Assembly (NCBI RefSeq): GCF_023283885.1
Contig: NZ_JAKILA010000017.1
Location: forward strand, 1 to 64,000
Direction of reading: 5' to 3'
DNA length: 64,000 bases
DNA from: Shewanella basaltis
GTDB taxonomy: Bacteria > Pseudomonadota > Gammaproteobacteria > Enterobacterales > Shewanellaceae
Shown: one piece after another, positions 25,129 to 34,571 of the stretch
Layout of the letters: the number at the start of each line of letters is the position of its first letter
How positions within the stretch are numbered: position 1 is the first letter of the stretch
Notes under the pieces: model-generated
The model's input: only the letters and a program-made list of their open reading frames with translations
What the model was told of the DNA's origin: nothing
The model's database searches: none
Translations under genes and position numbers: made by a program

Positions 25129-26925
25129 TTAAAAAACAAAATCTTCACTGGCTAACGCCATCATCGAATCAACCCCATTTGCGATACACGCCGCATGGCC
25201 TTTTGCTCTAGGTAACATTCGCTGCATATAGAACTGCGCGGTTTTGATTTTAGCTTCATAAAAAGCTGCCTCTGTGGTACCTGCCGCCAGTTTATCTTGC
25301 GCCACTTTTGCCATTTTCGCCCAGAAATACGCCAAGGTGACATAACCGGCGTACATTAGGTAGTCGACCGATGCGCCGCCAATTTCATCAGGGTTTTTCA
25401 TGGCTTTACCGCCAATCAGTACGGTTAATTCATGCCACTCTTTGGCATAGGCCATAATAGGTTTAATAAATTCAGCCATGGCAGGATTGTCCATGTTTTG
25501 CTGGCAAAATACCGTTACGTCTTTAGAGAATGGCTTTAATATTTCGCCTTGAGTACCAATGATTTTACGAGCCAATAAATCAAGGGCCTGAATACCGGTT
25601 GTGCCTTCGTATAAGCAACTGATTTTTGTGTCGCGCATGAGTTGTTCCATGCCCCACTCTTTAATAAAACCGTGGCCGCCAAAAATTTGCACGCCGTGGC
25701 TAGTACATTCAAAGCCAAGCTCAGACAAAAACGCTTTGGCAATTGGCGTAAGTAAAGCCAGTTTGGCTTCGGCATCGGCTTTAACAGCCTCATCTTTTTC
25801 TGCATGGCCAATATCAACCAGTTGCGCTAAATATGCCACTAATGCACGGCCACCCTCAGCAATTGATTTTTGCGTCAGTAACATTCTGCGCACATCTGGG
25901 TGCACAATAATGGGGTCGGCTGGGCCAGTTGGATTTTTAACCCCACTGATGGAGCGCATTTGTAAACGATCTTTGGCATAGGCCAGTGCGCCCTGAAACG
26001 ACGCTTCAGCAGCAGCAACGCCTTCGTTGGCAACACCAATACGAGCAGCGTTCATAAAGGTGAACATGCATTTTAAGCCGCGATTGGGTTCACCAATCAG
26101 GTGACCGGTTGCGCCGTCAAAGTTAATCACACAGGTTGCGTTACCATTAATCCCCATTTTGTGTTCAATAGAGCCACAATTAACACCATTTCGATCTGCA
26201 ATTGTGCCGTCTTCAGTGACGTTAAATTTAGGCACAATGAACAGTGAAATCCCTTTATTGCCTTCTGGAGAGCCAGGAATACGGGCAATAACAATGTGGA
26301 CAATGTTTTCAGACAGGTCATGCTCACCTGCCGAAATAAATATTTTTGTGCCGCTGAGAGAATAAGTGCCATCGGCTTGAAGTTCTGCTTTAGTGCGTAG
26401 CATGCCTAAGTCGGTACCGCAATGAGGTTCGGTTAAACACATAGTACCGGTCCATTTACCGTCAACAAGGTTTGGCATAAATTGCTGTTTTTGGGCTTCT
26501 GTGCCGTGGGCTTCAATGGTTGCTAATGCGCCGTGGCTTAGGCCCGGGTACATGGCAAAACTGTGGTTCGCACTTGAAAATAACTCTGCAATACTGATGT
26601 TTAACGAATGAGGTAAACCCTGGCCACCAAACTCTTCAGATTGCGATAAGGTTGGCCATCCACCTTCTACATATTGTGCATAAGCTTGTTTAAATCCGTC
26701 TGGGGTGGTGACCACGCCATCCTTCCATGTGCACCCTTGTTGATCGCCTATTTGGTTTAATGGCGCCACCACTTCTTCAGTTAATTTTGCCGCTTCAGCA
26801 ATAATGGCATCAACCATATCTAGGCTGGCGTCGTGATAACCAAGGTGCTGATAATGGCTGTCGCAGTCGAGCAATTCTTGCATAACAAACTTAACATCTC
26901 GGATGGGGGCTTTGTATTCAGGCAT
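25129..26925 (-). CDS. Acyl-CoA dehydrogenase of the ~600-residue type (DmdC/FadE5-like)
   Basis: 598-residue flavoenzyme that oxidises acyl-CoAs to 2-enoyl-CoAs. The N-terminal helical cap is followed by the FAD-binding blocks MCLTEPHCGTDLG near 165 and SGTKIFISAGEHDL near 195. QIFGGHGFIKEW then MRDTKISCLYEGTTGIQALD lies near 415-450; the Glu of YEGTTGIQ is the expected catalytic base in this long subfamily. A C-terminal extension (~460-598) is present, as in DmdC and mycobacterial FadE5. It is monocistronic and divergent from the TonB receptor gene at 27489. Its promoter region shares an exact 12-bp motif with the maoC operon promoter at 49.3 kb. Confidence 0.9.
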   Translation of the reverse strand: MPEYKAPIRDVKFVMQELLDCDSHYQHLGYHDASLDMVDAIIAEAAKLTEEVVAPLNQIGDQQGCTWKDGVVTTPDGFKQAYAQYVEGGWPTLSQSEEFGGQGLPHSLNISIAELFSSANHSFAMYPGLSHGALATIEAHGTEAQKQQFMPNLVDGKWTGTMCLTEPHCGTDLGMLRTKAELQADGTYSLSGTKIFISAGEHDLSENIVHIVIARIPGSPEGNKGISLFIVPKFNVTEDGTIADRNGVNCGSIEHKMGINGNATCVINFDGATGHLIGEPNRGLKCMFTFMNAARIGVANEGVAAAEASFQGALAYAKDRLQMRSISGVKNPTGPADPIIVHPDVRRMLLTQKSIAEGGRALVAYLAQLVDIGHAEKDEAVKADAEAKLALLTPIAKAFLSELGFECTSHGVQIFGGHGFIKEWGMEQLMRDTKISCLYEGTTGIQALDLLARKIIGTQGEILKPFSKDVTVFCQQNMDNPAMAEFIKPIMAYAKEWHELTVLIGGKAMKNPDEIGGASVDYLMYAGYVTLAYFWAKMAKVAQDKLAAGTTEAAFYEAKIKTAQFYMQRMLPRAKGHAACIANGVDSMMALASEDFVF

Positions 26926-27488
26926 TGTTGCTCTCCAAATTGGTTACTATAAATAATGGATTAGGCTCAATATGTTGTGGTTAGTACACCACAAAAATAG
27001 GCGTTATCTCTGATGCTAAATTAACTTTAGTTATTATCCAAATGCATATTAATTATAGGTATACATTCAAATTATTTATAGTTGTACCCATATTGGTGAC
27101 ACACATTGGCACACATATCACGACCAATACGCTTCTTATTTTGCACATTTACACACAAAATTGAGTAAAAACACTAATTTATATTGCTATTATTCACTAA
27201 ACGAATACAGGCTTATTAAAATAATTGATTTGTTTAATGTGCAAACTCCCCCTAGCATGATTTGGCGGTTAATTGTTCACTATAAGTGGTGATTTTGTAT
27301 TTTCGGCGTGTTTTTCAATCAGAAATACGATGCTGTTAATTCCCTTGTTGTTATTGAATAAAGCTGTATTACAGAAATCGATATTTACATTCTACAAACA
27401 AGAACGCTTAAGCGTCGTATATATCATTGGTAATTCAACGTATTAGTTTGCTTGTTTAATAACGATTAGTCTTTATCTGGGGAAATAC
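26926..27488. other. Divergent promoter region, 563 bases
   Basis: Separates the acyl-CoA dehydrogenase (minus) from the TonB receptor (plus). It is very AT-rich and holds no ORF. TTAGTTATTATC at 27027-27038 followed by CAAATGCATA matches 49325-49336 and its flank. A GGGG Shine-Dalgarno lies just before the receptor ATG. Confidence 0.6.
27027..27038 (+). promoter_or_regulatory. Shared 12-bp motif upstream of the acyl-CoA dehydrogenase
   Basis: TTAGTTATTATC is identical to 49325-49336, and 7 of the next 10 bases also agree. In both places it is ~100 bases upstream of a minus-strand acyl-CoA gene and has the same orientation. It is a candidate operator of a common regulator. Confidence 0.5.
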
Positions 27489-29930
27489 ATGAATAACAAA
27501 TCACAGATCTTCAAGTACTCTATTCTTTCATTTGCAGTTTTGGGTGTGCTCAGTTCAACAGCCTCTGCCGATGATGCGCAAGCCGCTAACGAAGAGGCGG
27601 ATATGGAACGCATTATGGTCACGGCATCTAAACGACCAAAAGGATTACAAGAATCGCCAGTGGCGGTTTCTGTGGTCAGCAGTAAAGCCATTGAGCAGGC
27701 TAAAGTCATGGACATTGATGACTTACAAACCTTGGTACCCACCTTACGCGTTACACCGTTACAACGTTCGACAAATACCAACTTTGCCATTCGGGGGTTT
27801 GGTAATGGCACCAATAACACAGGTATTGAACCCTCTGTTGGGGTCTTTATTGATGGTGTTTACCGCTCACGTGCAGCCGCACAAATTGGCGATTTACCCA
27901 GACTGCAACAAATTGAAGTATTGAGCGGCCCACAAAGTACCTTATTTGGTAAAAATGCTTCCGCTGGGGTGATAAGCGTAACCACACGAGAACCGGCTTA
28001 TTACCAAGAAGGAAAAATCGAAGCCGGTATCGGCAACTTTAATCAAAAAGTGATGAAAGGCTATTACACCAATGGGATCACCGACAATTTGGCCTTTAGT
28101 GTGTCGGGTGGTTTTAATACTCGCGATGGCTATACCGAATCAGTTTCTGGCCTAGATGATGTCAATAATAAAGACCGTTGGAATGTGCGCGGCCAAGCAC
28201 TTTTTGAACCAACAGAAGATGTGAAACTACGTCTCATTGCAGACTACAGTAAAATTGAAGAAGCCTGTTGTACTGTCGAAAACTCGATAAATGGCCCAAC
28301 AACTGCGGCTGTGCGCGCATTAGGCGGTATGGATTTAGACGAAACCAGCTCATTTGCCTATCAATCCACCTTAAACTCAGACCCCATTAATAATGTTAAA
28401 GACGGCGGCGTGTCGCTGCAAATAGATGTCGATTTTGACGGCTACTCGTTCACCTCTATCAGTGCAGTGCGCAATAACGAATCTGATTTTATGAATGATG
28501 TTGATTACACCACCCTAGATATTCTTACCGAAGGCGGATACACCGACATTGACACCATGACACAAGAATTTCGCTTAACCTCTACCGGCGAGCGGACCTT
28601 AGAATGGATGTTTGGTGCTTATTTGTTTCATGAAGAAGTGATCACGGGCGATACTTTATATTATGGCAATGACATCCGAAATTATTTTGATGTGTTAATG
28701 GCTGCAGGTGGTGCTCCTGGCTTACTAGGTGGTGTTGAAGGTGTATATGGTCTAGATCCTGGCACCTTTTTCTCAAGTGCTTCTGCCGTGAGTTCAGACT
28801 TTGAGCAAGACAATGATGCCTATTCATTATTTGCCAGTTTTGATTACCACATTAATGATCAATTTACCGCGATATTTGGGGTTAGTTACACCAATGATCA
28901 AAAAGAAGTCACCATTGCCCAAAATAATACCGATGTATTTTCGTCGCTAGACCTAGCCACCGAGCCAACATTGTTTGGTGTGCCCATTGGCAGTATACCA
29001 ACATTAGCACCAGCAGTGCCTACCTTACAAAGCTTACAGTTTTTACCGCCCATGCTAGGCCTGCCTAATGGGGTTGAAAACAATAAAACCGATGACAGTA
29101 AAACCACTTGGTCATTGCGTTTATCTTACGAACTTAACGACAACATTAACGTGTTTGCTACTGCCGCAACAGGATTTAAGGCCTCATCGTGGAACTTATC
29201 GCGTTACTCTAGCCCATTTGCATCAGATCAAGCGGCATTAGCCACTGCAGGAATAGAACAACCCAACCAGGTGTATGGCGGCCGTTATGCGTCACCAGAA
29301 GAAGCCAAAGTGTACGAGATTGGCATAAAAACCCAGTTTGAAAATGGCTCCTTTAACGCCACCTTATTTGACCAAACCATTGAAGGCTTTCAATCTTCAA
29401 TTTTTATTGGCACCGGTTATGTGTTAGCCAACGCGGGTAAGCAAAGTACCCAAGGTTTAGAGTTCGACTCAAATTATAACTTAACCGATGACTGGTCATT
29501 TACATTAGCAGGCACCTTCCTTGATCCTGTTTATGATTCGTTTGAAGGCGCATCGGGTCTAGATGGTCCAACTGACTTATCTGGTGAAAAGCCAGCAGGA
29601 ATACATGAGGTGAGTATTACCGCAGGAGTGGTGTACAACTTCGAAGTCTTTAATGGCGCAGATGGCTATGTACGCGCAGACTATTTATATGAAAGTGACG
29701 TTAAAGTGGCCGAAAATACCCCAGAGTCATTATCACGCGAGGTCAATACCGTTAATGCCAGTACCGGTTTAGCCTTTGATAACGGTCTAAGTGTGCAACT
29801 GTGGGTACGTAATTTAACCAATGACGAGTACTTGTTGTCGGCATTTCCACCGCCAATTCAAGCTGGCAGCTTTAATGGTTACCCTAATCAACCGCGTACG
29901 TTTGGTGCCAACGTTTCGTACCAATTTTAA
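27489..29930 (+). CDS. TonB-dependent outer-membrane receptor heading a catabolic cluster
   Basis: 813-residue outer-membrane receptor. A signal peptide covers ~1-27. The TonB box area is ADMERIMVTASKR near 38-50. The plug has SVVSSKAIE, IRGFGNGTNN, GVFIDGVY and LSGPQSTLFGKNASAGVI (near 140-160). The barrel ends in GANVSYQF with the terminal aromatic. This plug style is common in receptors for hydrophobic organic substrates in marine and sphingomonad bacteria, rather than siderophores. The nine plus-strand genes downstream look catabolic, which supports uptake of a carbon source, but the substrate is unknown. A hairpin terminator follows the gene, so it may be transcribed apart from them. Confidence 0.88.
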   Translation: MNNKSQIFKYSILSFAVLGVLSSTASADDAQAANEEADMERIMVTASKRPKGLQESPVAVSVVSSKAIEQAKVMDIDDLQTLVPTLRVTPLQRSTNTNFAIRGFGNGTNNTGIEPSVGVFIDGVYRSRAAAQIGDLPRLQQIEVLSGPQSTLFGKNASAGVISVTTREPAYYQEGKIEAGIGNFNQKVMKGYYTNGITDNLAFSVSGGFNTRDGYTESVSGLDDVNNKDRWNVRGQALFEPTEDVKLRLIADYSKIEEACCTVENSINGPTTAAVRALGGMDLDETSSFAYQSTLNSDPINNVKDGGVSLQIDVDFDGYSFTSISAVRNNESDFMNDVDYTTLDILTEGGYTDIDTMTQEFRLTSTGERTLEWMFGAYLFHEEVITGDTLYYGNDIRNYFDVLMAAGGAPGLLGGVEGVYGLDPGTFFSSASAVSSDFEQDNDAYSLFASFDYHINDQFTAIFGVSYTNDQKEVTIAQNNTDVFSSLDLATEPTLFGVPIGSIPTLAPAVPTLQSLQFLPPMLGLPNGVENNKTDDSKTTWSLRLSYELNDNINVFATAATGFKASSWNLSRYSSPFASDQAALATAGIEQPNQVYGGRYASPEEAKVYEIGIKTQFENGSFNATLFDQTIEGFQSSIFIGTGYVLANAGKQSTQGLEFDSNYNLTDDWSFTLAGTFLDPVYDSFEGASGLDGPTDLSGEKPAGIHEVSITAGVVYNFEVFNGADGYVRADYLYESDVKVAENTPESLSREVNTVNASTGLAFDNGLSVQLWVRNLTNDEYLLSAFPPPIQAGSFNGYPNQPRTFGANVSYQF

Positions 29931-29939
29931 TCACCACCA

Positions 29940-29974
29940 CAGTAACGCCAGGCAGTTAATTGCTGGCGTTACTG
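29940..29974. terminator. Hairpin after the TonB receptor gene
   Basis: A perfect 12-bp stem, CAGTAACGCCAG at 29940-29951 and CTGGCGTTACTG at 29963-29974, with an 11-base loop. Only a weak T stretch follows, so it may act as a partial terminator or stabilise the receptor mRNA. Confidence 0.6.
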
Positions 29975-30030
29975 CTTAATCATTCTCAACATCAGGTGTG
30001 GCCTGATAAATAACAATAAGAGTTGTCACT

Positions 30031-30693
30031 ATGTCTATAGAATCTATTTTAAAAAACCGTTATTCCGTTCGTGCATTTCAGCCTAAGCCTGTACCAGAAA
30101 GTGTGCTCAAACAAATCTTTTCTAGTGCGCAACTTTCCCCGTCTAACTGCAATGTGCAACCTTGGCAATCGTGTGTGGTTTCAGGTTTAACTAAAGATAA
30201 GTTAAAGGCAAAGTTCATCGAAACATTAATGAGCGGTGCAACGCCAAATCCTGACTTTAATTGGTTACCGCAATATCAAGGTATACACCGTGAACGTCAA
30301 TTTGGTTCTGCAAATGCACTATACAGCTCAGTGGGTATTGCCCGAGAAGACAAAAAAGCCCGTCAAATGGCCATGGTACGTAACTGGCAGTTTTTTGATG
30401 CGCCACATGCAGTCTTTTTTACTATGGATAAGTACCTGGACATTATGGGCGCGGTCGATTTAGGCATATATGCGCAAACCTTGTCTTTAGTGATGGCAGA
30501 ACACGGCGTGGCCAATTGTATGCAAGGCGCATTGGGGCAATTTCCCGATCCAGTTCGTGAAATCTTAGGTTTACCCGATGAGCGTGGCATTTTATTTGGT
30601 ATGTCTTTTGGCTATGCCGACAACAGCGCGCCGGTTAATACCACACGAACAGAGCGTGAATCACTAGACACTGCTGTGACCTTTTTCGATTAA
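30031..30693 (+). CDS. Nitroreductase-family FMN oxidoreductase
   Basis: 220-residue flavoprotein of the nitroreductase fold. KNRYSVRAFQPKPVPESVL at the N-terminus and SPSNCNVQPWQSCVV near 37-52 form the FMN-binding segments; GAVDLGIYAQTLSL near 143 and the C-terminal GIPF-like loop FGMSFGYAD complete the fold. Such enzymes reduce nitro groups, quinones or enones with NAD(P)H. It is the first of a run of catabolic genes and starts 100 bases after the receptor, so it may begin a new transcript. Confidence 0.85.
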   Translation: MSIESILKNRYSVRAFQPKPVPESVLKQIFSSAQLSPSNCNVQPWQSCVVSGLTKDKLKAKFIETLMSGATPNPDFNWLPQYQGIHRERQFGSANALYSSVGIAREDKKARQMAMVRNWQFFDAPHAVFFTMDKYLDIMGAVDLGIYAQTLSLVMAEHGVANCMQGALGQFPDPVREILGLPDERGILFGMSFGYADNSAPVNTTRTERESLDTAVTFFD

Positions 30694-30730
30694 CGCTCTA
30701 GCTTGACTCAATTGAAAACGGAGATGGCCT

Positions 30731-31678
30731 ATGTCACTAACGCATCATGATATCCAAATCGATGGTGTTAACATTCATTATGTTGAGTCAGGCCCTCAAG
30801 CACCTCAACGCCCTGTTGAAACGCTGATATTTTTACACGGTTTTCCTGAATATTGGGCAACATGGCATAGGCAACTTGATTTTTTTGCCAATAAATATCG
30901 CGTCATTGCACCCGATCTGCCCGGATATCACCTTAGCGACAAACCCACGGACACCCACTTTTATACTGTGCCAAATCTGATCAGCTTTATGGCTAAATGG
31001 ATAACCGCAGTAAGCCCTGGGCAGCCCGTTACCCTAATAGCCCATGACTGGGGCGGCGCTATCGCCTGGCCGTTAGCGGCATTTCACTCGCACTTGTTTA
31101 CAGGGTTAGTAATTTTAAATGCCGCACACCCAAGCACCTTTACCCGCGAAATGATTAACAACCCACAACAACGAAGCAAAAGTGGGTACATCCATGAGTT
31201 GATTAAACCTAACGCGCAGCAGCTATTAACCCAAGATAATTACCACTATCTGGTCGATAAAATAATGCAAAGCCAGCAACCTGACGTGTTTAGCCCTGAG
31301 GTGTTAGAAACATATCGGCAGGTATGGCGGCAACCTGGGGCCGTCAATGGTATGTTACAGTATTATCGCGCCATGCCACAACTGGCGCAGGCAGAGTCAA
31401 ATACAACAAACAATGAATCCATTGCTAAATTAACGCAGCGTCAAGTAAAACCGCCATCCGAGCTGAGCATTCCCAATATTCGCATTACTTTGCCAACACT
31501 GGTGCTGTGGGGCGAACAAGATTTGGCTTTTGTAAACGAAAATCTCGATGGCTTACTTCATTACGTGCCGAGCTGCACGATAAAACGTTTTGCTGATACC
31601 AGCCATTGGATCCAGCATGAAAGGCCAAGCGAAGTGAACAATGCAATCAGCGATTTTTTAACGTCAATCATAAAATAA
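30731..31678 (+). CDS. Alpha/beta hydrolase, epoxide hydrolase-like
   Basis: 315-residue alpha/beta hydrolase. LHGFPEYWATWHRQL near residues 33-48 is the HGFP oxyanion block of epoxide hydrolases and haloalkane dehalogenases. AHDWGGAIAWPLAA near 111 carries the nucleophile Asp. The acid residue would be in WGEQDLAFV near 257, and the catalytic His is in ADTSHWIQHERP near 287. The Asp nucleophile and the SHWIQ ending favour an epoxide hydrolase over an esterase. It lies 37 bases after the nitroreductase, likely co-transcribed. Confidence 0.85.
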   Translation: MSLTHHDIQIDGVNIHYVESGPQAPQRPVETLIFLHGFPEYWATWHRQLDFFANKYRVIAPDLPGYHLSDKPTDTHFYTVPNLISFMAKWITAVSPGQPVTLIAHDWGGAIAWPLAAFHSHLFTGLVILNAAHPSTFTREMINNPQQRSKSGYIHELIKPNAQQLLTQDNYHYLVDKIMQSQQPDVFSPEVLETYRQVWRQPGAVNGMLQYYRAMPQLAQAESNTTNNESIAKLTQRQVKPPSELSIPNIRITLPTLVLWGEQDLAFVNENLDGLLHYVPSCTIKRFADTSHWIQHERPSEVNNAISDFLTSIIK

Positions 31679-31689
31679 AAAGGTACGTT

Positions 31690-32820
31690 ATGTCGGCAAC
31701 AGAAACAACACCACACTCAGCAAGCGTGTTTGAAGTTAATAAGCAACACTTGCAAACCACACGTGTTATCGATCTTGATATGTCAGCACCCATGGGTCTT
31801 AACGATGTGTTATTACGAGTCGACAAATTTGCCTTAACAGCAAATAACATCAGCTATGGCATCACTGGAGACACATTAGGCTATTGGCGATTTTTTCCAT
31901 CTGACGAGCCGCAGCAATGGGGGCGCTTGCCTGTAATGGGTTATGCCGAGGTGGTTAAATCAAAAAACGATCAAATCCTTGTTGGCGAACGGGTGTGGGG
32001 ATTTATGCCCATGGCGACGTATTTTGGCATTGTGGCCGGTAATGTGACTCAAAACACCTTTAGTGATGTCAGCCCATCGAGAGAAGGCCTAGCACCTTTA
32101 TACAGTACATTTGACCGTGTAAGTGTGAATCCGTTTTACCAAAAACAAAACGAAGACTACGACATTTTATTGCGCGGGTTGTTTACTACATCTTGGTTAG
32201 TGAACGACTTTATGCAAGACAATGACTATTTCAATGCCGAGCAATACCTGATTACGAGTGCCTCGAGTAAAACCAGCATTGCCCTTGCCTTTTGCATTAA
32301 GCAAACAGCCAAACGGCCAGCAATTGCTGTCACTGCCAAAGCAAACATGGCGTTTGTGATGTCACTCGGTTGCTACGATAAGGTCATTAGCTATGAACAA
32401 ATCAGCGAATTAAATCCATTAACGCCCACTATCTTAGTGGACATGGCAGGCAACAAAACCACCATTGCCATGATACATCAGCATTTTGGTGAGCAACTTG
32501 GCTATTCTTGTCGCATTGGTGCAACTCATCACCACAATTTAGATTTAAACGACAAAAGCAGTCTACTTCCGGGTCCAACCCCCAGCTTCTTTTTTGCTCC
32601 ATCACAATTGTCTAAGCGATTTCAGGACTGGGGCAGCGCCATAACTATGAAACACATTAATATGGCTTTGCTAAGTTATATCGCATTTTGCAAAGGTAAT
32701 ATTGCAATTAACTACATCAATGGTATTGAAAAAATAAATGATGTTTACCAAAAGGTGTTAACTGGACATACCGACGCATCAATGGGGATTGTCGTAATTC
32801 CATTTGGCGATAATAAATGA
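31690..32820 (+). CDS. DUF2855-family protein
   Basis: 376-residue DUF2855 protein. ALTANNISYGITGDTLGYWRFF near 50-70 and QWGRLPVMGYAEVV near 76-90 are the conserved blocks. The overall plan resembles a medium-chain reductase with a degenerate nucleotide fold (LITSASSKTSIALAFCIK near 195). No catalytic function has been assigned to this family that I can recall. It follows the epoxide hydrolase gene by 11 bases, which places it in the same operon and suggests a role with the same substrate. Confidence 0.8.
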   Translation: MSATETTPHSASVFEVNKQHLQTTRVIDLDMSAPMGLNDVLLRVDKFALTANNISYGITGDTLGYWRFFPSDEPQQWGRLPVMGYAEVVKSKNDQILVGERVWGFMPMATYFGIVAGNVTQNTFSDVSPSREGLAPLYSTFDRVSVNPFYQKQNEDYDILLRGLFTTSWLVNDFMQDNDYFNAEQYLITSASSKTSIALAFCIKQTAKRPAIAVTAKANMAFVMSLGCYDKVISYEQISELNPLTPTILVDMAGNKTTIAMIHQHFGEQLGYSCRIGATHHHNLDLNDKSSLLPGPTPSFFFAPSQLSKRFQDWGSAITMKHINMALLSYIAFCKGNIAINYINGIEKINDVYQKVLTGHTDASMGIVVIPFGDNK

Positions 32821-32900
32821 TGCTATCAATTTAAATGGTCAAACTCTCTCATGTAAAACGGACATTAATCGTTAATAACACACGATTTTAAGAGGTTACT

Positions 32901-33806
32901 ATGGACAATATGCAATTGATCACGTTGGTTAATACCCAAATCATACCTGTGTGTATTTTTCTCATTATGATGGGAATGGGGTTATCGTTAGTGATAAATG
33001 ACTTTAAAAGAGTTGTACAATACCCCAAAGCCGCAGCAATAGGCTTAACCAATCAACTGATACTGTTACCCATCATTGGCTTTACACTCGCCTGTATAAT
33101 GCCGCTAGAACCAGAATACGCAGTGGGCGTGATGTTATTAGCCCTGTGTCCTGGTGGCACCACATCCAATATGTTTTCGCACTTAGCAAAAGCCGATGTG
33201 GCCTTGTCTGTAACCATGACTGCGGTGGCCAGTTTAATCACGGTATTTACCATTCCTGTTGTACTAAATTATTCATTGATCCATTTTATGGGTGAAGGCA
33301 GCGAATTTGAGCTTCCAATCATAGCAACCATGATAAGCCTGATGAAACTCACGATAGTGCCGATTGCGTGCGGCATGTTAATTAGGCGATATGCACCAAA
33401 ACTGGCTCAAAGCACTCAAGTGCATGTCTCAAGATTTGGCATATTGTTTTTAACCTTATTAATTATTTTCCTCACGTATATTCAACAAGACATTGTGATT
33501 CCGGCATTAATTGCTGCAGGACCGGTGTCGATCCTCTTAAATCTATCAACCATGCTTTTAGGATATTATTCAAGTAAATGGTTTGGGCTTAATTTTGCAC
33601 AGCGCACCTCAATTACCATTGAATGCGGCCTACAAAACAGCACCTTGTCGATGTTTATGGCGTTAACCTTACTGTCTAATTATAAAATGTCATTTACGCC
33701 AGCCATTTACACACTAACCATGCTATTTACGGCAGGCATTTTAGTCGGTATGTTAAATACAAAATACCTCAAAGCCAAAAGGCTACAGGCCGCTATCGCA
33801 AAATAG
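32901..33806 (+). CDS. Bile acid:sodium symporter-family (BASS) transporter
   Basis: 301-residue inner-membrane carrier with about nine to ten membrane segments. LCPGGTTSNMFSHLAKADVALSVTM near 82-105 and IECGLQNSTLSM near 237 are the two Na-binding crossover motifs of the BASS family. The family moves organic acids such as bile acids, pantoate or pyruvate with sodium. In this cluster it is the obvious candidate to take the receptor's cargo, or a metabolite of it, across the inner membrane. It is separated by 80 bases from DUF2855 and 62 from the next gene. Confidence 0.88.
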   Translation: MDNMQLITLVNTQIIPVCIFLIMMGMGLSLVINDFKRVVQYPKAAAIGLTNQLILLPIIGFTLACIMPLEPEYAVGVMLLALCPGGTTSNMFSHLAKADVALSVTMTAVASLITVFTIPVVLNYSLIHFMGEGSEFELPIIATMISLMKLTIVPIACGMLIRRYAPKLAQSTQVHVSRFGILFLTLLIIFLTYIQQDIVIPALIAAGPVSILLNLSTMLLGYYSSKWFGLNFAQRTSITIECGLQNSTLSMFMALTLLSNYKMSFTPAIYTLTMLFTAGILVGMLNTKYLKAKRLQAAIAK

Positions 33807-33868
33807 CGAAATAAAAACGGCTTTGAGCATCAAACAATCATAATAACTGCTAAACAATTAGGTGAAAT

Positions 33869-34561
33869 ATGCAATTAATAAATGTAACCATTGAAAATAA
33901 TGTCCATGTTATTAGCTTAAATAACGGCAAGGTTAACGCCATATCACCTGAAGTTATCGCACAACTCAATGCAGCGCTAGATGCCGCTGAACAAGACTCT
34001 GCCGTAGTGATTCTTACTGGTCAGCCAGGCATTTTATCCGGTGGTTACGATCTTAAGACCATGAAGCAAAGCTCAGAAGCCGCCATTGCCTTGGTCACAG
34101 CGGGTTCAACATTAGCGCGCCGAATGTTGTCATTTCCCACCCCTATTATTGGTGCTTGTCCTGGTCATGCTATTGCAAAAGGGGCATTTTTATTACTCAG
34201 CTGCGATTACCGCATTGGTTGCAATGGCCCATTTAAACTTGGCTTAAACGAGGTGGCCATAGGCATGACAATGCATCAGGCCGGTATTGAAATTGCGCGT
34301 AATCGTATTCCGCAAAATTACCTGTCACGGGCAGTCATTAATGCTGAGTTATTTGCTCCAGAACAAGCAGTACTGGCTGGGTTTCTCGACCAGGTGGTTG
34401 AGCCAGACCAATTAATGGACACCGCACATCTTGTGGCAAAACACATGCAAACACTGAATATGCCCGCGCATTTGGCCACAAAATTAAAAGAGCGCCAGTC
34501 GATCCTTGCTCAATTAGATAGTGCCATAGAACAAGATAAGCACATTTCATTAAATTTATAA
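33869..34561 (+). CDS. Crotonase-family enoyl-CoA isomerase/hydratase with one catalytic Glu
   Basis: 230-residue crotonase-fold enzyme. GILSGGYDLK near 51-60 and ACPGHAIAKGAFLLLSCDYR near 97-115 form the oxyanion hole. GLNEVAIGM near 126 keeps the second catalytic Glu, but the first (Glu144 of rat hydratase) is replaced, since GCE reads GAF here. A single Glu is usual in enoyl-CoA isomerases, so isomerase action is more likely than hydration. It precedes a second crotonase by 10 bases, probably co-translated. Confidence 0.85.
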   Translation: MQLINVTIENNVHVISLNNGKVNAISPEVIAQLNAALDAAEQDSAVVILTGQPGILSGGYDLKTMKQSSEAAIALVTAGSTLARRMLSFPTPIIGACPGHAIAKGAFLLLSCDYRIGCNGPFKLGLNEVAIGMTMHQAGIEIARNRIPQNYLSRAVINAELFAPEQAVLAGFLDQVVEPDQLMDTAHLVAKHMQTLNMPAHLATKLKERQSILAQLDSAIEQDKHISLNL

Positions 34562-34571
34562 GGACATAAAT